Positions 1 to 6,727 of a stretch of 16,092 bases of DNA are shown here, in pieces. A program made the translations under genes and the position numbers. Each line of letters opens with the position of its first letter. Positions within the stretch are counted from its first letter, which is position 1. The notes under the pieces were generated by a model. The model saw only the letters and a program-made list of their open reading frames with translations, was not told the origin of the DNA and did no database searches. Source of the DNA: an uncultured Eubacteriales bacterium (GTDB lineage: Bacteria; Bacillota; Clostridia; Lachnospirales; Lachnospiraceae); contig OMSP01000202.1 of assembly GCA_900313775.1 (NCBI GenBank), positions 1-16,092 on the forward strand, given 5' to 3'.

Positions 1-471
1 AATCTCGTCAAGACCAATTACACGGCTGAAGTCGTCTTAAAGACCGGCGTGATGAATGTCTGTACATTGAATGAGGAATGCCCGTTCCAGATATTCAAGC
101 ACTTCGGATTCCAGTCCGGACGCGATGTCGACAAATTCGCTGATTTTGATCACTATGACGAGGCTTCCAACGGTGTGCCGTATCTGAACAAATACGCGAA
201 CAGTTATATCTCCCTCAAGGTCACCGATACGATCGACCTGGGATCACACTGGATGTTCATCTGCGATATCACAGAGTCGGTCGTTATCAACAACGTTGAG
301 ACGATGACCTACAGCTTCTATCAGAAGAATGTCAAACCGAGACCTCAGGAAGAGGTCAAAGGCTGGGTCTGCGAGATCTGCGGCTATGTATACGAGGGCG
401 AGGAACTGCCCGAGGACTTCATCTGCCCGCTTTGCAAACATCCGGCAAGTGACTTCAAGAAGATGGGCTGA
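1..471 (+). CDS. hrb: Flavin reductase-rubredoxin fusion (high-molecular-weight rubredoxin type), 5' partial
   Basis: The reading frame is open from base 1, so the gene starts before the window; the GTG/ATG at 49-54 lies inside the conserved domain and is not the start. The visible N-terminal part matches the flavin reductase-like (FMN-binding split barrel) family, including the motif HFGFQSGRDVDKF. The last ~35 residues are a rubredoxin-type iron site with two CxxC pairs (Cys codons at 370, 379, 424 and 433). The two pairs are only 15 residues apart, the short form seen at the C-terminus of rubrerythrins rather than in classical rubredoxin. Proteins with this architecture (Hrb of acetogens) pass electrons from NAD(P)H to flavodiiron or other acceptors in the anaerobic cytoplasm. 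Its stop shares one base with the next start (TGATG), so the two genes are coupled. The family call is solid; the electron acceptor is unknown. Confidence 0.9.
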   Translation, partial: NLVKTNYTAEVVLKTGVMNVCTLNEECPFQIFKHFGFQSGRDVDKFADFDHYDEASNGVPYLNKYANSYISLKVTDTIDLGSHWMFICDITESVVINNVETMTYSFYQKNVKPRPQEEVKGWVCEICGYVYEGEELPEDFICPLCKHPASDFKKMG

Positions 472-956
472 TGCACACGATCATCATCGGAAAAAACCAC
501 GGCAACCGCAGCCGCTGGATGCGGGAGCTCAAACCTATGATCACAGATCCGCGCGGGTTCTATACAGAATCCGTCGCGGATCCTTCTATCGGAGGAATAC
601 GGGTCTATATGCGGGGGATAGGGACCGGCACGCAGTCTTCTGATGAGGAGGAGTTCATCGGCACCTGCGTGAACCGGCATACTGAGACTTGTGTGAGAGG
701 GTATGAGCATATCATCCCCGCATTGCGATCTATTCTGGACGGTTCAAGTGTCATCATGGATCATCTTGGTTCGATGGATGCGTGTTGTCCTGAATTTCAG
801 AAAGAAGTACTCAGCTTGTTCGACAGGTGCACAGTACTTGCCGCTGTGCCGGACAAGGTGCCTGACTATCTGAAAACGATTCCGGTTAGAGCGGACACGT
901 GCTGTTTCAATGCGGAGACAGATGAATTAGAAACAGTGAAGCAAATGCTCATATGA
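471..956 (+). CDS. Small THEP1/NTPase_1-like protein with degenerate nucleotide-binding motifs
   Basis: This 161-residue protein begins on the last base of the preceding stop codon and is translationally coupled to the flavin reductase-rubredoxin gene. By eye it follows the layout of the THEP1 nucleoside-triphosphatase family (PF03266): a short beta strand and phosphate-loop position at residues 4-13, a GFYTE element near residue 29, an RGYEHIIPAL helix in mid-protein, and a Walker-B-like strand VIMDHLGSMD followed by a helix and a strand near residue 122. The key motifs are altered. The P-loop region reads GKNHGNRSR rather than GxxGxGKT, and the Walker B glutamate of the usual DEIGPME is His. 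It may be a non-catalytic or divergent nucleotide-binding protein. No secretion signal or membrane segment is seen, so it is probably cytoplasmic. A terminator follows directly. The family call is an inference from motif order. Confidence 0.6.
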   Translation: MHTIIIGKNHGNRSRWMRELKPMITDPRGFYTESVADPSIGGIRVYMRGIGTGTQSSDEEEFIGTCVNRHTETCVRGYEHIIPALRSILDGSSVIMDHLGSMDACCPEFQKEVLSLFDRCTVLAAVPDKVPDYLKTIPVRADTCCFNAETDELETVKQMLI

Positions 957-964
957 TTGAATAG

Positions 965-993
965 CTGTCACATAAGGGTGTGACAGTCTTTTT
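965..993 (+). terminator. Rho-independent terminator of the rubredoxin operon
   Basis: A perfect 8-bp stem (CTGTCACA at 965-972, TGTGACAG at 979-986) with a 6-base loop is followed by TCTTTTT. It lies 9 bases after the stop of the THEP1-like gene and separates it from the transporter operon. Confidence 0.9.
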
Positions 994-1010
994 ATAATAT
1001 CGAATATTAT
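994..1010. promoter_or_regulatory. AT-rich palindrome abutting the -35 of the transporter operon
   Basis: ATAATAT-CGA-ATATTAT is a perfect 7-3-7 inverted repeat immediately upstream of, and touching, the -35 hexamer. Symmetry and position suit a repressor or activator site. The A/T character loosely recalls Fur/PerR-type boxes but does not match their consensus. Part of its left arm follows the terminator U-tract. Confidence 0.45.
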
Positions 1011-1038
1011 TTACAAGCAAATCGCATTAGTATATAAT
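1010..1038 (+). promoter_or_regulatory. Sigma-70 type promoter of the transporter operon
   Basis: The -35 TTTACA (1010-1015) and the -10 TATAAT (1033-1038) are separated by exactly 17 bases. This is five of six and six of six matches to the vegetative consensus. Transcription should start near 1045, leaving a leader of about 70 bases before the ATG at 1117. Confidence 0.8.
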
Positions 1039-1046
1039 TCTATTTG

Positions 1047-1060
1047 GTTGTTATAACAAC
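1047..1060. promoter_or_regulatory. Perfect 14-bp palindrome at the transcription start (candidate operator)
   Basis: GTTGTTATAACAAC is its own reverse complement and sits just after the expected transcription start, a classic position for a repressor. The half-site TTGTTA resembles some Crp/Fnr-family half-sites, but the centre spacing is shorter than in canonical CRP or FNR sites. The cognate protein is not identified. Confidence 0.5.
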
Positions 1061-1116
1061 GGAATTCTAAATCGCTTTTTAATATCATAATTCTGAATGA
1101 GTGTGGGAGAAGGCAA

Positions 1117-2226
1117 ATGCTTATTTCAGGAACAAAGAGAACAAAAAAGAAACTAACAGCAGCGATCATGTCAATCATAGTATCGTTTTCCTTGCTGTTT
1201 AGCGGATGCGGGAATGCCAGCGAATATGATCCGCTCGATGGTGTAGAAACTGAAACTGTAACTGATGACGCAGATCGGGAAGTTAAGATACCGGCAGATA
1301 TTTCACGGATTGCGCCTTCAGGTGCAACTGCGACAATGATGTTGATCCCCATCGCTTCAGATAAGCTGGTAGGAGTTTCATCGAGCCCGAATACAAGTCA
1401 GGAGAAGTACCTGCCGGAAAACTTGCTTTACCTTCCTACTTTCGGGCAGTTCTACGGCGCCAAATCCACTTTGAATATGGAAGCGCTTATAGAAGCGAAA
1501 CCGCAGGCGGTCTTTGATCTGGGAGATGTTAAGAAGTCGATAAAGTCCGATATGGATATGATTCAGAAGCAAACAGGCATACCAACGCTCTTTTTTGACG
1601 GCACCCTGGATCATATGGCAGAGACATATCGAAAACTCGGGAAAATACTGCACAAGGAAGCAGAGGCAGAAGAGATAGCTGCTTTCATTGACAGGACGAC
1701 GGAAATGGCTCGCAGAAACAAAGAAAAAATACCGTTGGAAGACCGAGTCAGCGTACTCTATGGTACGGGAGCGACCGGACTCGCAGTCAATGCCAACAAA
1801 TCATCTCAGGCTCAGGTGATCGATTATATCGGAGCTAGAAATGCTGTCATTCCGGAAGAGATGACCAATAAAGGCGGAGGAACTGTTGTCAGTCTCGAAA
1901 GCCTTTATGAGAATGAACCCGATGTCATTATACTCACGAAAGGCGGCCCGTATAAAGACCTGGCCACTAACGAATGGTCTGCGCTTAAGGCGGTAAAGGA
2001 AGACAAGTATTACGAGATACCGGGAGACCCCTATTGCTGGATGTCCGGACCGCCGTCAGTCAACATGGTCCTTGGTGTCTGGTGGCTCGGTCAGCTGCTT
2101 TATCCGGACATATATAACGACTACGATATGGTTGAAATAGCGCAGGAGTATTACAGATTATTCTGGCATTATGATCTTTCCGAGGAAGAAGCAAAGAATA
2201 TGTTGTCCGGATCCTATTTCAAATAA
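1117..2226 (+). CDS. FecB/BtuF-type ABC substrate-binding lipoprotein
   Basis: This 369-residue lipoprotein is the extracytoplasmic binding component of a metal-complex ABC importer. It has a basic N-terminus (KRTKKK), a hydrophobic stretch at 13-28 and a lipobox-like LFSGC with Cys31 as the predicted lipidation site. The mature part has the layout of the periplasmic-binding-protein type III family: an opening strand around DDADREVKIPADISRI, a helix-rich middle, and a C-terminal lobe with GPPSVNMVLGVWWLGQLLYP, a motif common in iron-siderophore, heme and corrinoid binding proteins. The ATG at 1117 has a good ribosome site (GGAGAAGG) and starts just before the signal sequence. It is the first gene after the promoter at 1010-1038, and the next ATG follows its stop with no gap. 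The ligand cannot be told from the sequence. Confidence 0.9.
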   Translation: MLISGTKRTKKKLTAAIMSIIVSFSLLFSGCGNASEYDPLDGVETETVTDDADREVKIPADISRIAPSGATATMMLIPIASDKLVGVSSSPNTSQEKYLPENLLYLPTFGQFYGAKSTLNMEALIEAKPQAVFDLGDVKKSIKSDMDMIQKQTGIPTLFFDGTLDHMAETYRKLGKILHKEAEAEEIAAFIDRTTEMARRNKEKIPLEDRVSVLYGTGATGLAVNANKSSQAQVIDYIGARNAVIPEEMTNKGGGTVVSLESLYENEPDVIILTKGGPYKDLATNEWSALKAVKEDKYYEIPGDPYCWMSGPPSVNMVLGVWWLGQLLYPDIYNDYDMVEIAQEYYRLFWHYDLSEEEAKNMLSGSYFK

Positions 2227-3918
2227 ATGAGAAAAAACAGAGGAAAACACAAAAAATGCTTGGGAGCTGCGGCTTCCGTTCTGATATGTCTGATCGCTGT
2301 GCTTGGATCTTATGTTCCGTCTTATGCGGATGTAGCGACAGATACGCTCGCAATCAAAGTCGGCTACGGCGGCATGCAGTTGTCGGAATTTGTTGATGTG
2401 GATCAGTATCATTGGCGTGATCTCAGAGATAATCTGGAACTTCATCAGGAAGCATATTCGTATTTCCAGAGCACGAGCAAGACCAAATATACGGCCATCG
2501 TTGATTCTGCACAAGGCTTTTATATAGCAGATATCCTGAATCTTGCAGGCATCTATTACGGCGATGTGAGAAGCCTGAAGTTCTATGTAGAAGATCACAA
2601 GGGAATTCGCACCAGCTTTGACAAGAGCGCACTTTTTGCTTCGCGCTATTACTATGATGACGTCTCCGGCAATCGCACAGTAGTCTACGGGACCAAGACC
2701 GTGACAGAAGAAGAGATTGAGATCGTTCATCATGATGCGGTCTATGAAACGGAGACTTATATCGATGAGGAGACCGGAGAAGAGAAAACGAGGGAGGTCC
2801 TTGTCGAAGAAGCGTGGGATGAAGAAGTGCCGCATACAGTGGAGAAGGAAGTCGCAGATAAGAGCAAGATCATTGAGTATACATTTGAACATGCATCGGA
2901 CCACGCCTCACAGGTGCAGCCGATGCTGGCGATAGAGGATAACTGGGCGCAGTTCAATGAAGATTTCGAGCATTGTGGTCCTGATTTTTCGAGTATGAAT
3001 GCCGGAAACAGATTTCGACTGTTGTTCGGGCAAACTTCACCGACAGAATCGCTCACAAGCAAGAGCGACAAATATGTCAGCTGCGTTTACGTTGTGCTGG
3101 AGGGCAGTCCGAAGATCGATGATATGGGCGAGCTTGACGGAGAGATAGGTTCGCACACAGTTGATATGACTGTCAGCGCAGACAATGAAGCTGTTCGTAA
3201 TGCTCTCTCCAAACTGATGAATATAAATTCGACTAATACCAACGTCCTGGTTATCACCGGTATCAAAGTGACACCGGATGATAGATACAGCGATCTGGCA
3301 AAGGTAACAGTCGCTTACGATATTGTCGGAAAAGGAGAAGCAGCCATCACCGCAGGTGTCGGTACAGACTCCGAACCTTTAGCCACATCCAAGGTCGTTC
3401 AGGGAGGAGTTGCTCCTGACGAAGGTCAGGCCGGGAACGGAGAGCAAAACGGGGGCAAGGACAAGCAATCACCAAGTTCAGAGGATGAAAAGAAACAAAA
3501 CGAAGAAGAAGGTAAAAACAGCAAGACCGGCGGATCCGGCAAGACTTCAGACAGCAAGAGCAAAGGCACCGCAGGGTCTGAAAAAAAAGAATCATCGGAG
3601 GTCAGAGAAAAGAAATCTGATGAGATCAACAAAAAGAATGAGGATAATACAAATGAATTAAACAACATACATACGTATCTGCTATCGGATGCGGCAGTCA
3701 AAAACCTGCAGAACAGTATCATGAATCAGACGGAGGTAGCGGTTGCTCCCGAGGATAAGATTCAGGAAGTAAAGATCGAAGATCACAGCAAAGAAAAAGA
3801 GCAGCGACACAGACAGCTCTTGCTCTTTACGGGTCTTGGGTGTTTAGCATTGGGAGCGTCCGGCAGTGTATCAGAGTTAGTATCTTTCAGAGTCAGATTG
3901 AAAGGAGTAAGAGAATAA
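2227..3918 (+). CDS. Surface protein with putative ligand-binding domain, charged linker and C-terminal membrane anchor
   Basis: The product has 563 residues. A signal peptide (hydrophobic 12-28, likely cleavage after Ala34) is followed by an extracellular domain at about 42-310. This domain contains GFYIADILNLAGI, RYYYDD, PMLAIEDNW, RFRLLFGQT and a closing strand ending VVLEGSP. A Glu-rich insertion (about 158-215, including a VEEAWDEEV element) splits it. A low-complexity Lys/Glu/Ser/Gly linker covers about 395-480, and a single membrane helix at about 531-549 is followed by a basic tail (RVRLKGVRE), so the C-terminus should be cytoplasmic. The start is the ATG directly after the upstream stop; no clear ribosome site is seen, so coupled translation is likely. 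It lies between the binding protein and the ExbB-like gene, with a one-base overlap into the latter. I do not recognise a named family. A surface receptor, or a partner driven by the ExbB/D-like pair, is an inference. Confidence 0.85.
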   Translation: MRKNRGKHKKCLGAAASVLICLIAVLGSYVPSYADVATDTLAIKVGYGGMQLSEFVDVDQYHWRDLRDNLELHQEAYSYFQSTSKTKYTAIVDSAQGFYIADILNLAGIYYGDVRSLKFYVEDHKGIRTSFDKSALFASRYYYDDVSGNRTVVYGTKTVTEEEIEIVHHDAVYETETYIDEETGEEKTREVLVEEAWDEEVPHTVEKEVADKSKIIEYTFEHASDHASQVQPMLAIEDNWAQFNEDFEHCGPDFSSMNAGNRFRLLFGQTSPTESLTSKSDKYVSCVYVVLEGSPKIDDMGELDGEIGSHTVDMTVSADNEAVRNALSKLMNINSTNTNVLVITGIKVTPDDRYSDLAKVTVAYDIVGKGEAAITAGVGTDSEPLATSKVVQGGVAPDEGQAGNGEQNGGKDKQSPSSEDEKKQNEEEGKNSKTGGSGKTSDSKSKGTAGSEKKESSEVREKKSDEINKKNEDNTNELNNIHTYLLSDAAVKNLQNSIMNQTEVAVAPEDKIQEVKIEDHSKEKEQRHRQLLLFTGLGCLALGASGSVSELVSFRVRLKGVRE

Positions 3919-4568
3919 TGGAATTGAGTTTGTTTCAGGACATTCTGCGCACAGTCGCGGAAGCCATGCGTATCCCCGTGATCATCATACTGATTCTTTT
4001 TATCGCGTTTTCAGTGTTTTGTATCGGATGGATCATCGCAGAATTTTTCAGCGAGCGCATACATATGAAATACAAACTGCCTGAACTCATGGACGCTCTC
4101 AAACTGCACAGATATGATCTGGAGACGTGCATTACAGACAGCGGACTTTTACGACGGCAGAAAAGGGCCCTGATCGAGCTCACGAAGCATCCGGATTTCA
4201 GTGAAGAGATGCTTACCAGCCTTGCAGACAGTCTGATTGAAAAAGAGAGGGCGCGTTACGACAGAAAACTCGGAGCCACAAATCTGATTTCAAAGCTTGC
4301 GCCGATGACGGGACTTTTGGGAACATTGATCCCTCTGGGACCCGGTATCATAGCCCTTGGACAGGGTGATACGCAGACATTATCAGACTCGATGCTCACG
4401 GCGTTTGATACTACGATTGCCGGTCTTATTGCGGCAGGTATCTGTCTTGTGATCAGCAGTTTCCGCAAACGCTGGTATGCCGGTTATATGTCGGATCTTG
4501 AGACTTTGGTCGACAGTGTAGTGGATATCGAACTGGAGAACAGGGGTATTTACAATGCGAGACAGTAG
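3918..4568 (+). CDS. MotA/TolQ/ExbB-like proton channel protein
   Basis: This 216-residue integral membrane protein has the three-helix layout of the TolQ/ExbB family. TM1 is at about 17-40, followed by a cytoplasmic region rich in charged helices, TM2 at about 128-150 within LAPMTGLLGTLIPLGPG, and TM3 at about 162-185 within TAFDTTIAGLIAAGICLVISS. LAPMTGLLGT is the family hallmark. Family members form proton-conducting stators that convert the proton gradient into motion of a partner protein. The ATG at 3918 was chosen because it overlaps the upstream stop by one base (TAATG) and follows AAAGGAG at 3901-3907. The in-frame extension upstream to 3840 overlaps the previous gene and is not part of the protein. 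The DUF2149/ExbD-like gene overlaps its end by 14 bases, matching the usual exbB-exbD order. It is too short and in the wrong context for a flagellar MotA. Confidence 0.92.
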   Translation: MELSLFQDILRTVAEAMRIPVIIILILFIAFSVFCIGWIIAEFFSERIHMKYKLPELMDALKLHRYDLETCITDSGLLRRQKRALIELTKHPDFSEEMLTSLADSLIEKERARYDRKLGATNLISKLAPMTGLLGTLIPLGPGIIALGQGDTQTLSDSMLTAFDTTIAGLIAAGICLVISSFRKRWYAGYMSDLETLVDSVVDIELENRGIYNARQ

Positions 4569-4884
4569 AAGAAGATCAAGAAGAAATAATCGCAGGCGTT
4601 CACAGTATTCGGATGAAGAAGTCAATCCGATGAATTATATTTCCAATCTCTCGGATGTCATGCTGATCCTTGCCGTTGGTATCATGTTGGCGCTCATCCT
4701 GCACTGGAACGTAGAGATCAAAAATGAGCAGGTCGAGGACACGAAAGCCAAGGAGGCGGTGTCTTTTTCAGACGACGACTTGCAGGGGACAGAGCAAATG
4801 CCTGATGATGCCGAGAAGATGGGAAATGTATATTATGACGCAGCAACAGGCAAGTACTACTATCAGATCAACGGATCAGAATAG
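4555..4884 (+). CDS. DUF2149 family, ExbD-like single-pass membrane protein
   Basis: The product has 109 residues. The N-terminus is strongly Arg-rich (about 10 Arg in the first 15 residues) and should stay in the cytoplasm. One membrane helix follows at about 33-51, then a short acidic domain outside the membrane ending in a VYYDAATGKYYYQI element. The helix begins NLSDVMLILAVGIM, closely parallel to the PFIDVMLVLLIIFM stretch of ExbD, with Asp34 at the place of the essential proton-carrying Asp. The NPMNYISNLSDVMLIL block and the C-terminal YxD-x-G-x-x-Y pattern fit DUF2149 (PF09919), a family found beside MotA/TolQ/ExbB genes. The extracytoplasmic part is much shorter than in ExbD. It overlaps the ExbB-like gene by 14 bases, and the permease ATG follows its stop after one base. 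Role as the second stator subunit is inferred from sequence and position. Confidence 0.88.
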   Translation: MRDSRRRSRRNNRRRSQYSDEEVNPMNYISNLSDVMLILAVGIMLALILHWNVEIKNEQVEDTKAKEAVSFSDDDLQGTEQMPDDAEKMGNVYYDAATGKYYYQINGSE

Positions 4885-4885
4885 A

Positions 4886-5914
4886 ATGGTGGCTGAGATA
4901 AAGAAATCTTACAAACTAAAATTCATCGTGCTGATTTCTGCATTTATCGCAGCGATCCTGATCTCGGTCGTGATCGGAAGATACTCATTATCGATCGGGG
5001 ACTTTTTCCGGGTGCTTTGGTCAAGAATATCGCCGGGATATGTGGTGCGCAGCTGGGATCCGGCAGCAGAGAAAGTGTTGTTCAATATACGTCTGCCCAG
5101 AGTGGCGGCAGCTCTGCTGATAGGGGCAGCGCTAAGCATGGCAGGTGTCAGTTACCAGGGAATGTTTCGCAATCCTTTAGTGTCATCAGATATACTCGGC
5201 GCTTCGACAGGTGCCGGTTTCGGGGCGGCATTGGCTATTTTGTTAGGCGCGAATTACTTCGGCATATCAATCGCAGCATTTGTATTCGGACTGGCTGCTG
5301 TAGCACTGGCATATATCCTGAGCCGTTTGAGTCCCACAACGGAGACATTGGCAATGATCTTAAGCGGTATGGTGATATCTTCATTATTTTCAGCAGGAAC
5401 TTCGTTCATCAAGCTGGTGGCAGATACGGACGATCAGCTGCCGGCTATTACTTACTGGCTGATGGGACAGTTGTCTTCAATCAAGGTCAGGGATGTCAAG
5501 TTTATGATCATCCCCATGCTGATCGGGATCGTACCTCTTGTTCTTCTCAGGTGGAGGCTCAATCTTCTGACGGTCGAGGAAGAGACTTCCAAATCTGTCG
5601 GAGTTAATATAACCGCACTCAGATTGGTCGTTGTAGTATGTGCGACGCTGTTGACAGCTGCGGCAGTTTCCGTATCAGGTATGATCGGCTGGATAGGTCT
5701 CGTGATCCCGCATCTGTGTCGTATGCTTTTTGGTTATGATTACCGCAGACTTATACCTGCAACAGCGTTATTTGGCGCGACATTTTTATTGGTTGTGGAT
5801 GACATAGCCAGAATGGCAACGACAGCGGAGATCCCGATAGGTATACTGACATCCTTTGTGGGAGCGCCGTTATTCCTCTATCTTCTTTTGACGGGAGGCG
5901 GCAGGAAACGATGA
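4886..5914 (+). CDS. FecCD-family ABC transporter permease
   Basis: This 342-residue polytopic membrane protein is the permease of a type II importer for iron-siderophore, heme or cobalamin-type ligands. The family signature is clear: a cytoplasmic N-terminus, TM1 near 15-35, then IRLPRVAAALLIGAALSMAG, YQGMFRNPLVSSDILG, a mid-protein SGMVISSLFSAG segment, and the C-terminal block ISGMIGWIGLVIPHLCRMLFG, which includes the coupling region that contacts the ATPase, ending in GAPLFLYLL. Length is typical. The ATG at 4886 lies one base after the upstream stop and is in frame with the whole domain; the frame is open further upstream but that part overlaps the DUF2149 gene and has no signature. A single permease gene implies a homodimer. 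The last four bases overlap the ATPase start (ATGA). Confidence 0.95.
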   Translation: MVAEIKKSYKLKFIVLISAFIAAILISVVIGRYSLSIGDFFRVLWSRISPGYVVRSWDPAAEKVLFNIRLPRVAAALLIGAALSMAGVSYQGMFRNPLVSSDILGASTGAGFGAALAILLGANYFGISIAAFVFGLAAVALAYILSRLSPTTETLAMILSGMVISSLFSAGTSFIKLVADTDDQLPAITYWLMGQLSSIKVRDVKFMIIPMLIGIVPLVLLRWRLNLLTVEEETSKSVGVNITALRLVVVVCATLLTAAAVSVSGMIGWIGLVIPHLCRMLFGYDYRRLIPATALFGATFLLVVDDIARMATTAEIPIGILTSFVGAPLFLYLLLTGGGRKR

Positions 5915-6708
5915 TCAAAGTGAACCATCTGACATTTGCATATGACAGGCTGAGAGTTCTGGATGATATCAGTTTTGAGATAGGACAGGGACAGTTGGTT
6001 GCGGTGCTTGGTCCAAATGGAGCCGGCAAGAGCACACTGTTCAAATGTATGCTGCGACTTCTGCATAAATACAAGGGAGATATTTATCTGGACGGACGCA
6101 ATGTTAAGGATTTGAGCAGAAAAGACATGGCGTCCATGGCAGCTTATATCCCTCAGTCGGAGACACCTGTATTCAACTACACGGTGATGGACTCGGTACT
6201 GATGGGGACGACAGGAATGCTGTCACCGCTAAAGTCACCCGGTCCGGAACAGATCGGGATCGCACAACAGGCCATTGATTTCATGGACATTGGTTATATG
6301 GCACACCGGGGCATCAACGAAATCTCAGGAGGAGAGAGACAGATGGTGCTGTTAGCCAGAGCGATTGCGCAAAAAGCAAAGATCCTGATCATGGATGAAC
6401 CGACGGCCAATCTGGATTACGGGAACCAGCATCATGTGTTAAGGGCCATACAGAACATGGCGGCTAAGGGGTTTACTATTCTGTTATCGACACACAATCC
6501 GGAACATGCGCTGAGATATGCGACTTATGTATTGGCGATCAAGGATCACCATGTGTTGGCGCAGGGAAATGCAGGCGAGATCCTGACGGAAGGGCTTATC
6601 AGGACTATATACGGATTGGATGTAAAAGTGTTGAAGACTGAAATAAACGGTTCAGAGGTACGTAGTTGCGTACCGGCTGATGCCGAAGAAACGGAGCTTC
6701 TGAGCTAA
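5911..6708 (+). CDS. FecE-type ABC transporter ATP-binding protein
   Basis: This 265-residue cytoplasmic ATPase powers the adjacent permease. All motifs are intact: Walker A GPNGAGKST (34-42), Q-loop IPQSE, signature ISGGERQ, Walker B ILIMDEP, D-loop NLDYGN, and the switch His in LSTHNPEHAL. The order and length match the iron-complex/cobalamin importer ATPases (FecE, BtuD, HmuV class). It starts four bases inside the permease gene and has GGGAGG about ten bases upstream. The C-terminal ~40 residues beyond the core are acidic and end ETELLS, a common regulatory tail length. It is followed after 19 bases by the large surface protein gene, with no terminator between. Confidence 0.96.
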   Translation: MIKVNHLTFAYDRLRVLDDISFEIGQGQLVAVLGPNGAGKSTLFKCMLRLLHKYKGDIYLDGRNVKDLSRKDMASMAAYIPQSETPVFNYTVMDSVLMGTTGMLSPLKSPGPEQIGIAQQAIDFMDIGYMAHRGINEISGGERQMVLLARAIAQKAKILIMDEPTANLDYGNQHHVLRAIQNMAAKGFTILLSTHNPEHALRYATYVLAIKDHHVLAQGNAGEILTEGLIRTIYGLDVKVLKTEINGSEVRSCVPADAEETELLS

Positions 6709-6727
6709 TTAAACGGAGATTACAGAG

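Noticed and set aside
965..986. TCACA-N6-TGTGA symmetric sequence resembling a CRP-type site
   Set aside because: The half-sites are in the opposite orientation to TGTGA-N6-TCACA, and the T-run directly after marks it as a terminator.
1039..1116. Possible riboswitch (cobalamin or other) in the operon leader
   Set aside because: The leader is only about 70 bases, with no recognisable conserved box; a cobalamin riboswitch needs far more sequence.
3840..3917. Upstream extension of the ExbB-like frame
   Set aside because: It overlaps the end of the 563-aa gene in another frame and would put an unrelated segment before the family's N-terminus; the ATG at 3918 has a ribosome site.
3918..4884. Flagellar MotA/MotB pair
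   Set aside because: The proteins are too short, there is no peptidoglycan-binding OmpA-like domain on the second protein, and no motility gene is present.
6657..6674. Inverted repeat GGTACG-N6-CGTACC as a terminator between the ATPase and the giant protein gene
   Set aside because: It is inside the ATPase coding region, has only a 6-bp stem and no T-run, so it does not split the operon.
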